Below are positions 21,048 through 32,425 of a stretch of 64,000 nt of DNA, in pieces. Under the pieces are notes generated by a model that was not told the DNA's origin, searched no databases, and worked only from the letters and a program-made list of their open reading frames with translations. This DNA is from Phytoseiulus persimilis (taxonomy: Eukaryota > Arthropoda > Arachnida > Mesostigmata > Phytoseiidae). Position 1 is the first letter of the stretch. Each line of letters opens with the position of its first letter. Location of the stretch: contig CM075102.1 of the NCBI GenBank assembly GCA_037576195.1, positions 45,504,745 through 45,568,744 on the forward strand, written 5' to 3'. The position numbers were made by a program, and so were the translations under genes.

Positions 21048-21792
21048 GACGGATTAAAACTGCTCTTCCAGACTATTAATTATCCTTGAGAAAACTTAGT
21101 CGATGAGGTTCGGACAGTTCGCTAAGCCACTCTGCGAGCCTTTCGGTTTCTCACCGGCTCCGCCGGCCCGCGGTATCCTTGTCCATCAGCTGTTCCGACT
21201 CGCTTGGGTCGCTGTGGTGATAAATCTTCTGCGGACGTCGAAGACGGAGCTGTGACTCAAGGAATGTCGTTGACCGGTCGCTCTCGGGCGGGGAGTCGCG
21301 GGCTCTATTGGTTGTGGAGGGACTTCGTCCCACAGCGAGTAGAATCTGAGAGACTCTGGCTGCTTCAAGTCTCCCTGCAGTGCTCGGGTGGTACGTTTGG
21401 CTCACTGTGGTGATCTTTCGAGGACCAGATGATCCAAGATCAGCTGCCGGCGGTTTCAGAGGATCTGACAGCTGAAAAAGAAAGTTTGCGCGGAAAGAAC
21501 TCCGTAGTGAGTATTCAGCTCGTTCAGTGCGTTATCGAGGACATATTGGCTTAATTTCTCGTCAATCCAGGCTGGAGTTCTTCCAGAGTGTAGCCGGAAT
21601 GTGGCATGGATTTACTTTCGAATAGTTACGACCCCTTCTCTTCGAAGCATCCTTGAAGTTTGATTACTTCTCGGAGAGTGCATGATGAGTTGTCACAAAT
21701 ATCGGGGGATCTTCAAGGGAAACTTGGCGAAGGAGCTTAGCAGAGCGTCGAATCGGGGATCCGAACGAACATCAATGGGGTTTGGTTTGGGT
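21048..21792. other. Region upstream of AAR2 with a possible minus-strand exon
   Basis: Contains AAR2 5' flank. A minus-strand open stretch (21151-21405) rich in Ser and Arg ends exactly at a GTGAGA donor (CGGAGCCG|GTGAG). It could be a 5' UTR exon of AAR2 or the first exon of something else, but I cannot identify its acceptor partner. Nothing else is supported. Confidence 0.3.
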
Positions 21793-22276
21793 TCACTCCG
21801 GCGAATCGTTCGGGAGATATTGTAAGTCGCCGTCTTCTTCGACCAGCCGATATCTACCTGAAGCTTTTGGGAAAGTGGTGCCCCCGGGAAGCGTTCGACC
21901 CTCACGTTCCGTACACGCGTTGGAAGATGTCCCGGATGATACCCTTGGCGCGTCGATCATGTTTGCTTAGCTTCCCTTTCTTTGGAACGATGAACCCGTG
22001 TTGCCAATTCCAGCCGGTGTCATTGCGTCGGGCCCAATTCTCAGTCCTGCCATGTGGCTGTCCCGTATTCTTCTTGCGTTTGTCTGCACTGCTCGTTTCC
22101 CACTCATCCACACGAGTAGTTCTGCCTGGCGCCGCTTGGAGCACGGCGTCAACAACCAGAGTTTCCCAAACCGGCCGTGCGCCAATGACTTCTAATGACC
22201 GAGCATCCTCCGCTTGGGATGTGAATATCATGGACGGTTTGGAGCCTTGCTTCCGGAGATGCCGCGATACTTCCAT
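21793..22276 (-). CDS. Unrecognised basic protein, head to head with DPP3
   Basis: I do not recognise this protein. Two exons join in phase: 21906-22276, with donor GGAAC|GTGAGG, and 21793-21853 after a GGTAG acceptor; 432 nt, 143 aa. It begins MEVSRHLRKQGSKPSM and ends with VEEDGDLQYLPNDSPE. The middle is hydrophilic and rich in Lys, Arg, Trp and Asn (NTGQPHGRTENWARRNDTGW), followed by a basic stretch, VPKKGKLSKHDRRAKG, that could serve as a nuclear or nucleolar signal. No signal peptide or membrane helix. Its start codon lies only 38 bp from the DPP3 start on the other strand, so the two would share a promoter. A plus-strand frame overlaps the same DNA, but its composition is less protein-like and it lacks matching splice sites. 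Confidence 0.55.
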
Positions 22277-22314
22277 CAGTAAATCAACTACATTTTTCAG
22301 AACTATCCGAAACC

Positions 22315-25300
22315 ATGTTCTACCACCCGGACGCGAAGTTCGTGGCGAGCAATGTGTACGACGCGTTCGAATCACTGAGCCTCCAGCAGAGGATGTATCT
22401 CCATCACTTATCGAAGTGAGTTTTTGAGATCGCTCATTCAGTAACTGATGGTGATGCGCGGGAATTCGTACTCCGAATCCAAATGCTCGTCCGGCATACA
22501 ACGGCCGACACGAGAAGTCCGTGAAAAATTCCCAAGAAAAAGTGGCGAAGCAGGGCGCGTACCGATGCCAGTGAATCATTCGCTAGCTATTCGTGCAATC
22601 CGACTCCGATTCACGAACTTTCAAGGGCTGCGTGGGAAGGACATTTGATTAACTTCGTCCAAACCTCCCCGGAGAGCCCATTGATATTCACCCTCCTGCA
22701 TCGCCTGCTCAAGAGTAGACCTACGCTGGAGGAGGTGAAGGAGCGTTTGACGTCGGAACACAACTTCACCAGAGAAGAAGTGAATAAACTTCTCTTGTAC
22801 ACCGCTGCATTCTTCGCCAACGGAGGAAATTACCGGTTCGTGCGGTGGGGGATTATGACGGGTCCTGTCATTCACTCTCAGAACCCATCAGGAAACATTT
22901 TCGAGCTCGATGTACGGATTCATTTTTCAGAGGTTTCGGCGACAGCAAATTCATACCAGATGTCCCACGAGCGAAACTTGAGACACTCACGGGAGAAGTG
23001 TTGGGGAAAGATGAGCTCACTTTTTATGCGGAGCATTGTTTCCCGAGGATGTACCAATACTGCAACGAATCTCGACAACTAGGCGTATTCCCGCCGAGAG
23101 GGATCACGATGTATTTCTCGGCGAATTGTACAGAAGAAGATGGCCAACTGGTCACCGCTTTCCTAACATCGAAGGTATTCGCGCCGCCAATGAAACCTGG
23201 TCCCGGACCGGACTGTGCAACCGCATATTCATATTCTCGATGGGAAGATACGTCTGCATTCCTAACTCGCGAGTTACTAATTAGTCACGCATCAGGTTCT
23301 TCTCGCAGAGACTCGACGCTTACAACCACAGGGTTTTCAAAACCGTTAACCTTGACGGGAAAAATGTTTATGAGCTCCGATTCGCTTCGGTTGAAACATC
23401 CGACGCTATCGACAACACGCCGGAACGACTGATCGGATCTGAGCACGACTTCAGGGGTTCGATCTTCAGGTTCACAAGAGGCGATTACGGGGAACTTCTT
23501 GGTACGTGGTAAATGAATCCGATGAAAATCTGAGAAAGATCCCTGATAGGTTTCACGTGACAGCAGCGCAGATGACTCTCCATCCAATTCTTCAAGGGAG
23601 CGTGAACGAAGAACTGCGGAAAGCAGTCAAATATCCCCGAAACGGTCAACAGGCAGAAATGCTGAATTCAATCATCAAGTCATTCGAAACGGGCTCTCTT
23701 CAACTCCACAAGGAAGCGAGCCGGGTTTGGATCAAAGATAAGCTCCCAATCGTTGAAAGGTTAGCGCGCTCCTCGGCAGTTGCAAAGAGTCAAGCTCAGC
23801 ACATCGATGGTTTATCGGGATACCCGTTCGGAGGTCAAGATCCTCGAGCCTTGCCGGAGTATCTCGCGAACGCACATGAGTGGTCCATGGAAATTTCTCG
23901 TGGTCCGGATTTCCCTCGTTTTCCCTGATTGAATTCGGATTTTGGAGTCTCCGGCTGCGTGGTTCCCATCCCGCGCGACAATAGAAAATCGCTCATAGAG
24001 TCGTTCGCGTTTGTTTTTCAGTCACTTCGGCTTCATAGAGAACTACAGAGATCCTTCCGGTGGACGATCCTCATTCGAAGGTTTCGCGGCCGTGGTCACA
24101 ATAGAGAAAACGAACCTGCTGACGAAACTCGTGGAACACGCCCCGCGGTTGATTGGAACTTTCCTGCCGTGGCCAAAAGGCTTCGAGAAAGACCACTTCC
24201 TCGCACCAGACTTCACTTCGTTGGATGCGATATCATTCTCGGGTTACACTGTTTATTCGGGCGTTAACCTCCCCAACTGTGAGTTTCCGGTTCTGAATCG
24301 GGTTTTTCTGTTCAGCTCGATATATAAGGTCCATGTTCAGTGATTGTTTGTCATGGAAACGCTTCCAGACGATGGAATCCGGCAGGACGAAGGATTCAAA
24401 AACCTCCATTTCTCAAACGTTATCAAAGCCTTCGATTCATCTGGAAATTTCGTCGCGCCTCGAGACGCTGATCTACTCCTCAAGTATAGCCTGAAAGCCA
24501 AAGACGCTCAAGTGATCTTCCACGAACTGCTCGGACATGGCACCGGCAAACTGCTCCAGGAGAACCAGGACGGAACGTTCAATTTCAAGCAGAACCTCAT
24601 GGACCCCTTGACGGAGAGACCGGTGAGTCTTCCAGTCTGCCTCTTAGCTCTCCCCAGTTTGCCTCCGAGGGACCAATTCCAGGAATGATGGGAAATGTAT
24701 CTTGGACTCGATGTTCCATCTCCATATTCCAGGTAGAGAAGTGGTATAAACCCGGAGAGACATATGATACGGTTTTTGGCCACCTCAGTAGCACTATGGA
24801 GGAATGTCGAGCCGAGACCGTCGGGCTTCTGCTGTCCTTGGAGCCGGAGGCTCTGAAGTGAGACAACTGTTCAAACCCATCATGAAAGTAGCTTAGCGTA
24901 TCGAGAGGTGACCCCGGTCTCGAACAAGCATTCTACCCTTGTTCACAGGTTGACAGGAGTTCCGGACAATGAGCTGTCGGACGTTTCCTATGTTTCCTGC
25001 CTTTCGATGTCTCTACTGGGGTTGAGAAGTCTCCAGACCTACGATTCTCAGAACAAGAATTGGGGTCAAGCGCACGCGCGGGCCCGCTTCGTCATTCTGA
25101 ACGTGCTTCAGGAAGAGCTGCCCGGGTTTATAAGGATTAGGCAGTTCGTCAACGAGAAGGACAAGATGCCCGACCTCGAGCTGACTATCGACAGGTTCGT
25201 CACTCGGAGGTTTCACAACCACTTGCTCATCAAGAGTGCCCGCTCCGACCATCGGGAAAGAGCGAGAGCCTCTGCCAAACCGGAGCTGATCAATCGGCGT

Positions 25301-25888
25301 GCAACCTCAGAACTTTCTTTCTCGCAGGTCAAGAATCAAAGAGGCCGAAAAAGTCCTGGAGGATTTCCTTCTCCACTTGCAAGTCTTCAAGTCCACCGCT
25401 GATTTTGAATCTGCGCAAGCCTTGTACAACAAAATCTCGGATCCCGAAACAACGATCGCGTCTCTAAATAAGACATTCATCGAGATCAAGCCTATCGTGG
25501 ACCGGAGAAGCAAGGAAAAGACTATCTTAGTTCAGCCGAACACCTTCCTCAGAGGTATTGTGGCACAATGAAACTTTCTTGTGATAACTGGCATCAGAAT
25601 CAGGAGGGCGGAAAATTTCCCTGTCAATCATAGATCACACCCTGACTCTAGGCCCATTTTCCAGACTCAGAAGCTGTCTTGTGGACTTACGAGTCCAGCG
25701 TCGAAGGACTGATAAAGTCTTTTCTGGACCGTTTCAACAACATTGAAGACAAGTATAGAATATTGAAGGAGTTATACATGAAGGATCTGCACCATTTCCC
25801 CTTGACGAAGATTTGCTCAACCGCCTCAACGCTCATCATCCAATCACCATCATCATCGGGAATGGAAACCAATGATTCCGACAAGTGA
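22315..25888 (+). CDS. DPP3: Dipeptidyl peptidase 3 (zinc peptidase M49)
   Basis: Cytosolic metallopeptidase releasing N-terminal dipeptides from short peptides. The first exon opens MFYHPDAKFV and reads through NVYDAFE to LHHLSK, aligning with the human N-terminus, and is followed by AAWEGHL. Later exons give FFANGGNYR, SKFIPDVPRAKLE, GITMYFSANCT, FRGSIFRFTRGDY, WIKDKLPIVE, FIENYRDP, FLPWPKGFEKDHFLAPDFTS, and the zinc motif HELLGHGTGKL at about 24522. The third zinc ligand and catalytic Glu context is MEECRAETVGL (about 24795). Then SQNKNWGQAHARARFVILNV, IKEAEKVLEDF and ILVQPNTFL. The C-terminus ends SSSGMETNDSDK, longer in polar residues than most. Ten or so short introns. The M49 signature is intact, so the enzyme should be active. 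An acceptor-like TTTTTCAG lies just 5' of the start codon, so a 5' UTR exon is possible. Confidence 0.96.
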
Positions 25889-27389
25889 CATACTTTGATT
25901 ACGAGTTATTGATACTCCTCCGCGAGTGGATCATCATGAATAGAAAAAAGCGTAGAAATTCAGACTTGTTCGATATCGTGAACCGGGATGACACTTGCTG
26001 CCGCGGTGTGAGACCCCGTTTTGCGATGCAGCGCCAAAACGACGACGATAAAGGTAATTTCAGATGAGGTTAACGGATGGGAGCAATGACCTGGTTTCGT
26101 TTTTTTGAATACCCGTGAAAAATCTCCATTTGCCACGCCGACAGTGCACAGGAAGCTGGAGGGTCCGGCCCGCGGGCGAAAGTTTGAGTCCAAACAGCTC
26201 GGGGCTGCTCTCAAGGATGCGCGGAGTGACAAATCGACTCGCGGGGCAGCCGCCAATGAATACCCCGCACAACGCCTAACGTTGAAAGGAAGATTCAAAA
26301 TCAAAGAGACTTGGGGGTACGAACAGTTATTCCTACTAATCAGACAGCTGTTCGAGAAGAGTTAGGGCAGATTGGGTTTTCAGTGGGATTCATCTCGAGG
26401 ACGTCGAGTATAACGATTTGGGGCGAACGAATGCAGAACCGGAATACTTCGGGGAGATGCGAACGTCGCTGGATGGAGTCCAACCAGCAAATCCTGTGAA
26501 CTATGATGAAGAAGCTTTGACCTGAGCAATCGTAAATCATCGCTATCCCTCAGATTCGAGTCCTCCGTCCGGACTCGAAAGGGCAAAAGAGTTAGGGCGG
26601 AAGCAGGGCCAAGAACTTCTCTTGATAATTTTGAATAGGCGGTCTGTGATGACAGAGATCAGCCTGGAACACAATCAAAGAGCCGCGACTCGAGGCAAGC
26701 GTACCATAGCCCAATCGGTCCCGGCAGCCAAGACCTCGATGAAGGAGCTTTCGTACCGCGCAGGCATGAAACGGGGAGGAGCAGAGGGATAGGCGAATCG
26801 TCGGCAGGCTGACAAAGATCGACGACGGGAGGATCGAAGTTAAGATTCAAGTTAGGTTTGAAGCAAGATATTCCTAGTACCCACAAGTCCCTGATTCGGT
26901 TTCCTCGGAGGAAGGATATGGAGTATCCTGCAAAAACTAGATTTGAATCCAAAGCGGGGCCTCGTATTTTATTCCGGGGTCCTCAACACGATAGATATGC
27001 TTTTTTTGATTCCCATCTTTGAGAACTCCAACAATACCCAGGATCTATTCCCGATCTTCCCGTATGAGTTATCTCATAACGTACTCATTCTCTCTGCGTC
27101 AATTGTTCCATCATTACACTCAGAGGACCCGAACGCCGGTCGAATTTCGATCATTGAGAAACAGGGAATTCCAGCGACCGGAGTGAGAACGGCCGGGTTT
27201 GACTTCGAGAAGTGTCGACACCGATTTCCTGTTTCGAAAAACATATGAGAAGTATCCGGGGTATGAGAGCACAGGTTTAAGGAGATTGGTACACAATCGA
27301 ATTTCGACACAGAATTTCTGGGAAAATGGGACACGAGCAAAACCGAAGCATTTTCTGAGATGGAAAACGGTTGAACCTTCCCTCAAGAC
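25889..27389. other. Intergenic
   Basis: About 1.5 kb between the convergent DPP3 and acetyltransferase genes. Several overlapping open frames (for example 26105-26365 on +, 25960-26304 and 26659-26952 on -) have no motif and no consistent splice sites. It presumably holds the 3' UTRs. Nothing else seen. Confidence 0.5.
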
Positions 27390-28133
27390 TCATGTGATTG
27401 CGAGCTTCTCTATGGCCTCTCTGTTCAGGCGGTAAACTCTCACGCCTTCATTTTCGGTGAGATTCGTCGCTCCCATTTTTTCGTAAAAGTCAATACTCGG
27501 CTGGTTCCATGAAAGAACCGCGAAATTCAGAGAGTTGCACTGTTCTCGCAAACCGTGAGTTGCGACTGAGCGCCACAGGGCCATTCCGATGCCTGGAAAA
27601 AGACAACGGAAAGTTTTTTTTGTGTTCTTCGGGAAACTCTGTCGGTTCCCTGAAACTGGTGCTCCGCGGGTTTCCTTTTCGCTACCACGTATCTTCTTCG
27701 TGCGAAGGAGAATAGTGAGATTCAACGTCACCTCGTCCTCTGTGAGCCGGTTTCACGTAGAGGTCTTCCATGTAAACGATGCTAGTGTTGCGGAGAATGT
27801 CGTGCTTGAAGAAATAGATTGTGTAGCCGACCACTTCGTTTTCCCCGCATGAACCGACAACCGCCGCCACGTTTGCGTGGAACCAGTGTTTGCCTTCGCA
27901 TTTCAACCCATGATCTACAATTTGCTGGGCAGTGATTCTGACCTGATCAGCGGGAATAGAAATCGTTGTTAATGATGGGGAAAGAATCACTGAAATTCAG
28001 CGAAACCAATGCACGGATTTCGTCCCAATACGACCTGGTTCGCCATTTTCTCGTAGTCAGCCAACTCCACTATGAGGTCGACGATTGCCTGAGCATCGCC
28101 CTCTGTAGCTGCACGGATAATGTGAGAAGCCAT
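27390..28133 (-). CDS. SAT: Diamine/spermidine N-acetyltransferase (GNAT fold)
   Basis: Transfers acetyl from acetyl-CoA to polyamines or to thialysine-like amines in the cytosol. Three exons (28035-28133, 27732-27942, 27390-27592) close in phase to 170 aa, close to human SAT1 (171). Landmarks in family order: MASHIIRAATEGDAQAI and LADYEK (first strand and helix); GYTIYFF and IVYMEDLYVKPAHRGRG, the acetyl-CoA binding loop following a strand; then IGMALW, FAVLSWNQPSIDFYEKMGA and a short tail ending AIEKLAIT. The tyrosine in IDFYEKMGA is the usual GNAT acid. Cannot separate SAT1-type polyamine from SAT2/thialysine substrate from sequence alone. The first intron begins with a GTCGTA donor, not the consensus. 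Confidence 0.93.
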
Positions 28134-30672
28134 ATTTGGCGATCCAAGCACTCTTCGATCCTGGTTGAGCTTCTCGCCGGGAAACGAGTGTTCTACACCG
28201 AGACATCTACGAGACTCTTATCATGAGGAGGCTCCTCTCCCGAGCGCTCGCCCTCTCTAACAAACGTTAAGCGGTTTTCTGAGGGCCACTCTGCTCCAAC
28301 CGCGACAATTCCTATTTGAGGGAGAACAGTTCAGCTTTCTATATTTCTCCCATGGAGCAGCGCTCGAGTGGAAAGATTCAAACCTGAGGCCGAATGAAGG
28401 GCTCATTCGTAAGGAACGGTCTGAGACGGGATCTCCGCGTTCCCAACATACACCCTTCAGGACTATTGAGCAGTCTATTCGAGATTTTCACGCTCATTAT
28501 TTGCTGAACTCTCTTCTGAAAGGGTCCTTTGGGAAACACATATAATCCCAGGCTCTGCTTTTCAGGATCTTCCATGAGCAGCATTGAGAATTTCGGCTCT
28601 CGTGGAGGTTTCGCAGTGCCGTGATTTTTGGCCTCAATAACTGAAACATCTTCCTAACAGATTGAGGGATCGACCAGAACGGGGGCTCTTGCACTCTATT
28701 CTTGTGGGAGAGCTTCCAATCTGTCCTGTTTGATGTTGCCGGGGCACGGCGACGGTTGTGTCGAAGAAACTGACTCGAGCCGAACGAACAAGACAATAAA
28801 ATCTTTCAAGTTTTGTTCATAGGGATCAAGGGAGGTTCTCGAACGCTTTGATGTTGCGCACAACGAGAGGCGTTCGCCAACTCGTGAATACCGGAACTCG
28901 CTCCACAAACCAGCAAATTGGCATGATTTACCTGAGATGGTTTAGAACAACCCGAACGAAACAGACACAGATATCACTTTGAGCTCACAGAAAGCCAAAC
29001 CTCTGCCACAGACTAATTCAGCCGCTAGGGCGGAATACCCTGGACCTTTTTATGAGAATCTTTTCAGCAGTCGGTTAAATACAGAACGCTATCGACAACG
29101 AGGGCGTCTCAAGTTCCACGACTTGCTGACCCTATACACTCAGGTCGGGATCGATCTTCGGCTAGGCCACCGTGTCCAAGATACCAGCTCGCTCGCTTGT
29201 TCGGTTATCGTCACCATATTCATTCGGAGGAAACAGTACCAAGGTCAGCCACGTTGGAAAAGAAACTGTGGTTGTGGTCGGCAGTTTTGGAACGCGGATT
29301 CTGACCCATTTCGTAAACGTCCCATGGGATCCCGGGTTTACAGGCCCAAACAGAGGGCTCCGCCAGAACGCGTAGCGGAGGAATCTCGATGGACAGACCA
29401 ACGAGACGAGAAAATCGGGCCTGGGGAGAACCGACCGTGACCTGAAACAGGCGAAACCGGCGGAGCGGGACCACTCTATCACTTGTTACTCGCCTTGTGA
29501 GCGGCATCTTCATGTCGAAATTTTAGTGGAAATTCTGGAGAACGGGCTGGGCTCTCCGAAGCGGAGTGCCTTTAATCACTCGGATGATACATAACATGAA
29601 TCCGACAGGTGAATAGGTTATGTGAGCTCATAGAGTATTACCCTCGATAACGGACCCGTTATCACGATTCCAATCGTGAGTTTCAACCTCACGCACCTCG
29701 GAGCTCTCTAGATCACTCGTTCCCACTGGCCTGTTTGTTTCCAGTCACTGACTCACTTCAACCGTCCTCGCTGGAAAGCGTTTCGCGGGTGCAATCTGAG
29801 GTTTCGAATGTGTCTGATTTCGTCTTGCAAATAAAAAAGACTTCCTGTGTTCCGCCGCTCTTCCCGCAAACTCCGCTGCGTCTGCTCCGTTCGTCCTTGA
29901 GGGACCGTGGACCCATTTCGTTACCGCCTCAAAACTTCATCTTCTCCAGAAAGCGATTGGTGGTCGAGCTTGGCAATTTGAAAGTCATTCTCGAGGTTCA
30001 ATCGCCGATGCTCGCCGGATAGGGAAGAGATCAGCAGGAGTGTCCGCATGCGAACCGATTCGCGATTACGATCTCAACTTCGACAGGCACATCTACATTG
30101 GAGTAGGAATTCCGTCGACAGTAACACTTTGTTTCAAGAGTTAGAGTAGATTCAAATCGAGATTCCCGTGGCGGTAATGGCTGATGAAGCTGAATCACAT
30201 CATCCGAGCTCTCGAAATTAATAGTTTCCTAATGCACACTAATGGAGTGGATTAGACTTCCAAAGTAAGGTGCGGCGAGTCGTTGTCTCATGTTGCCCCC
30301 AAACGCTCAAAGTTCGTGAGACGGACGGCTAACGTATGTGGCCAGCATCATCAATCCCATTGCATAACATCCATGGGCGCGTTATTTCCCAACACGTTCA
30401 CACATCCAAGCAGCCGGGATGATAGATTCTGGGAATCAGCTCTGCCGGGAACAGTCGAGTGGTCAGCGGAGAATCATATTGTGAGCTCAGAGATGGATCG
30501 GGTTGGAAAACCGCGGAGGGAAACCGGTGGGATCGGAGAGTCGTGTTTGGTGCAACCACTCTGCACTCTAGGAAATCACTGTGCCTCTCGTTGTGGATCC
30601 TCTAATGGAGGCGTAATCCCTTGTAGTAGATATGCGATTCTCTGTCCATGGTTCTGGCCATTCAGCTCCATC
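28134..30672. other. Intergenic
   Basis: Two and a half kilobases upstream of two divergent genes (acetyltransferase on -, LRR protein on +). Frames at 28378-28796 (-), 28979-29440 (+) and 29220-29513 (-) are of ordinary chance length and overlap. A 25 bp relic of the pogo-like repeat lies at 29637-29664. No gene supported. Confidence 0.45.
29637..29664. repeat. Relic of the pogo-like MITE end
   Basis: Reads ATTACCCTCGATAACGGACC, close to the terminal motif of the MITE at 6633-6848 (TTACCCTAAAATCCCGCGTATAACGGACC), followed by CGTTATC. Only one end is recognisable, so it is a fragment or a solo end. Confidence 0.45.
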
Positions 30673-32425
30673 ATGTTGTACGTTCTGCTGCTCGCGGTCG
30701 GTGGAGCTGTTGCGGCTCCGCGTGGACTTGAAGAAAACCGCACGATTTCGAGGGGCTGGGACCCCTCGGCGATCGGGACTCCCGCCCTGCTTTGTCCAAA
30801 AGCAAGCGACATCTTCCCATGCTCGTGTCTCCACACGCGGGACGAGACCGCCAACGTCAGGTGTTATGAGATTCGACGCTCGACCCCTTTCGGAAGCATA
30901 TTCGATTCGGTTTCCCGATTCCAGGTGCGTTCTGAGCTCCGGCACCCCGATCCAGATCCTCTTGAGCCGCATCCATGAGTTGTGACAGATTGTTCCAGTT
31001 TCCTTCCATCTTGCATCGTCGCTCCTGGATGAGAGTTTTCTCGGGAGGATCCCTGTCCTAATATTCCTCCGCGGTTCGGCAGATAAGCACCCTCACGATT
31101 GCCGACTCCTCTTTGGACCACCTGCCCGCCCACCTGCTCCTGTCGTTAGCTGTTGATGAACTTCATCTCTCTCGTATCAACTCCACCCGATTCTCGTTTT
31201 TCCACGACATCTCGCGGACTTATCCTGTGCCACGGCTTCTGGAGAGTCTCTATGCAATCGAAATCGACAAGGTTTGTAGCCCGAATGCATTCACCATCTC
31301 CAGAGCTGCCATTTGCCTCATTCCACTCATGGAAAGCTGCGTCGTTGGGGTGTGCGGATCGCCAGGAGTCTGAGAGGTCCCGTTCTCACTTTTCTCAGGC
31401 AACGGGAATCGACAGATGGGACTGGTCCAGCTTCCAGGGTTTCAAGATCCTGGACCAAGTGGTGATCAGGGACTCTTCGTTCCCTCGCCTAACGAAGTCT
31501 TTCGGCAGTCTACCGAGTACCGTGAAGACGATCCGGTTTGACTGTGTAAGAGCTCCGAAGCAACGGTACAGAGACTCAATCCTCGCTCAGCCGTACCTTG
31601 AGCTCTGAATCATACAACTCTCAATCGTTCCCCAGATCCACGATATGGGAAGCGTTGCCCACGGAGCTCTCGCGCGGCTGCACAATCTGGAGACACTAAA
31701 GGTCAGTTTTGGTGATGCAGGCATCAACAGCGGTTGAAGACAAGTTGAAGCCCTGCCCTCGATTACGCGGTGCCGGGGGCGCTCAAGTCCGAATCCACTT
31801 TTCCAGATCAGCAACACCCCACTGCAGGCTTTTGAGAGAAATGCACTTCCCTCCCCGGCCTTGAACCTGACAGTGCTCGACCTTTCAAACAATCGTCTGA
31901 AGTCGCTTCCTCGTAATCTGTTCACCGACATGCCGTCCCTCACCGTTGTGTCCCTCAATGGAAACCAGCTCGCAACGTTGTCCCAGTCTACCTTCGACAC
32001 CATCAATTTCACGCCGCAGTTCAAGCTCTACCTGACACGTAAGAGAACTTCCCTCGCCTGATCCCCCATCCTGGTATTCGAATGCGACATCTCACTACAG
32101 CCGATCGTTGCTTCTCGTTAAGGAGAAAATTGAGTTGGGAACGGCAATTTCAGGCAATCCTTTCAATTGCGACTGCAATCTTGGCTGGCTGAACGCCATG
32201 TACAAGCGGAATCCTGCGAGATTCGGACCCGACTTGGAGTTAATTTGCTCGGAACCGACATTCCTTAGGGGGGAGTTCCTGCATGCGCTTGAGATTGAAG
32301 ACTTCGAATGTGCAAAGACCGTGTACAGTCTTCTGCCGAGCTTGAGTGACTTTGGAACGAAACTTCTCGGATCAGCAGCGGAGACCCCCACCATCGGAGC
32401 TATTGGGATCTCCCACAAGGACTGA
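30673..32425 (+). CDS. Secreted leucine-rich-repeat protein, oplophorus-luciferase-subunit-like
   Basis: Six exons (30673-30924, 31083-31271, 31399-31545, 31636-31701, 31807-32038, 32154-32425) close in phase to 385 aa. Signal peptide MLYVLLLAVGGAVAA. A Cys-rich LRR N-cap follows (CPKASDIFPCSC), then irregular repeats (LDHLPAHLLL, and a clear pair TVLDLSNNRLKSLP with LTVVSLNGNQLATL), and an LRR C-cap with PFNCDCNLGWL and two further Cys (ELICSEP, FECAK). No C-terminal membrane helix, so it should be secreted. Small LRR proteins of this form are common in arachnids and crustaceans and are often labelled after the non-catalytic subunit of Oplophorus luciferase; that name describes similarity, not light emission. 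Function unknown. Confidence 0.85.

Noticed and set aside
21867..22427. 186-codon plus-strand frame overlapping the DPP3 start
   Set aside because: It is antisense to the better-supported minus-strand two-exon gene and runs through DPP3 exon 1 in the wrong frame.
22277..22579. N-terminal 101 codons of the long minus-strand frame at 21902-22579
   Set aside because: This part is antisense to DPP3 coding sequence; the true start is more likely the Met at 22276.
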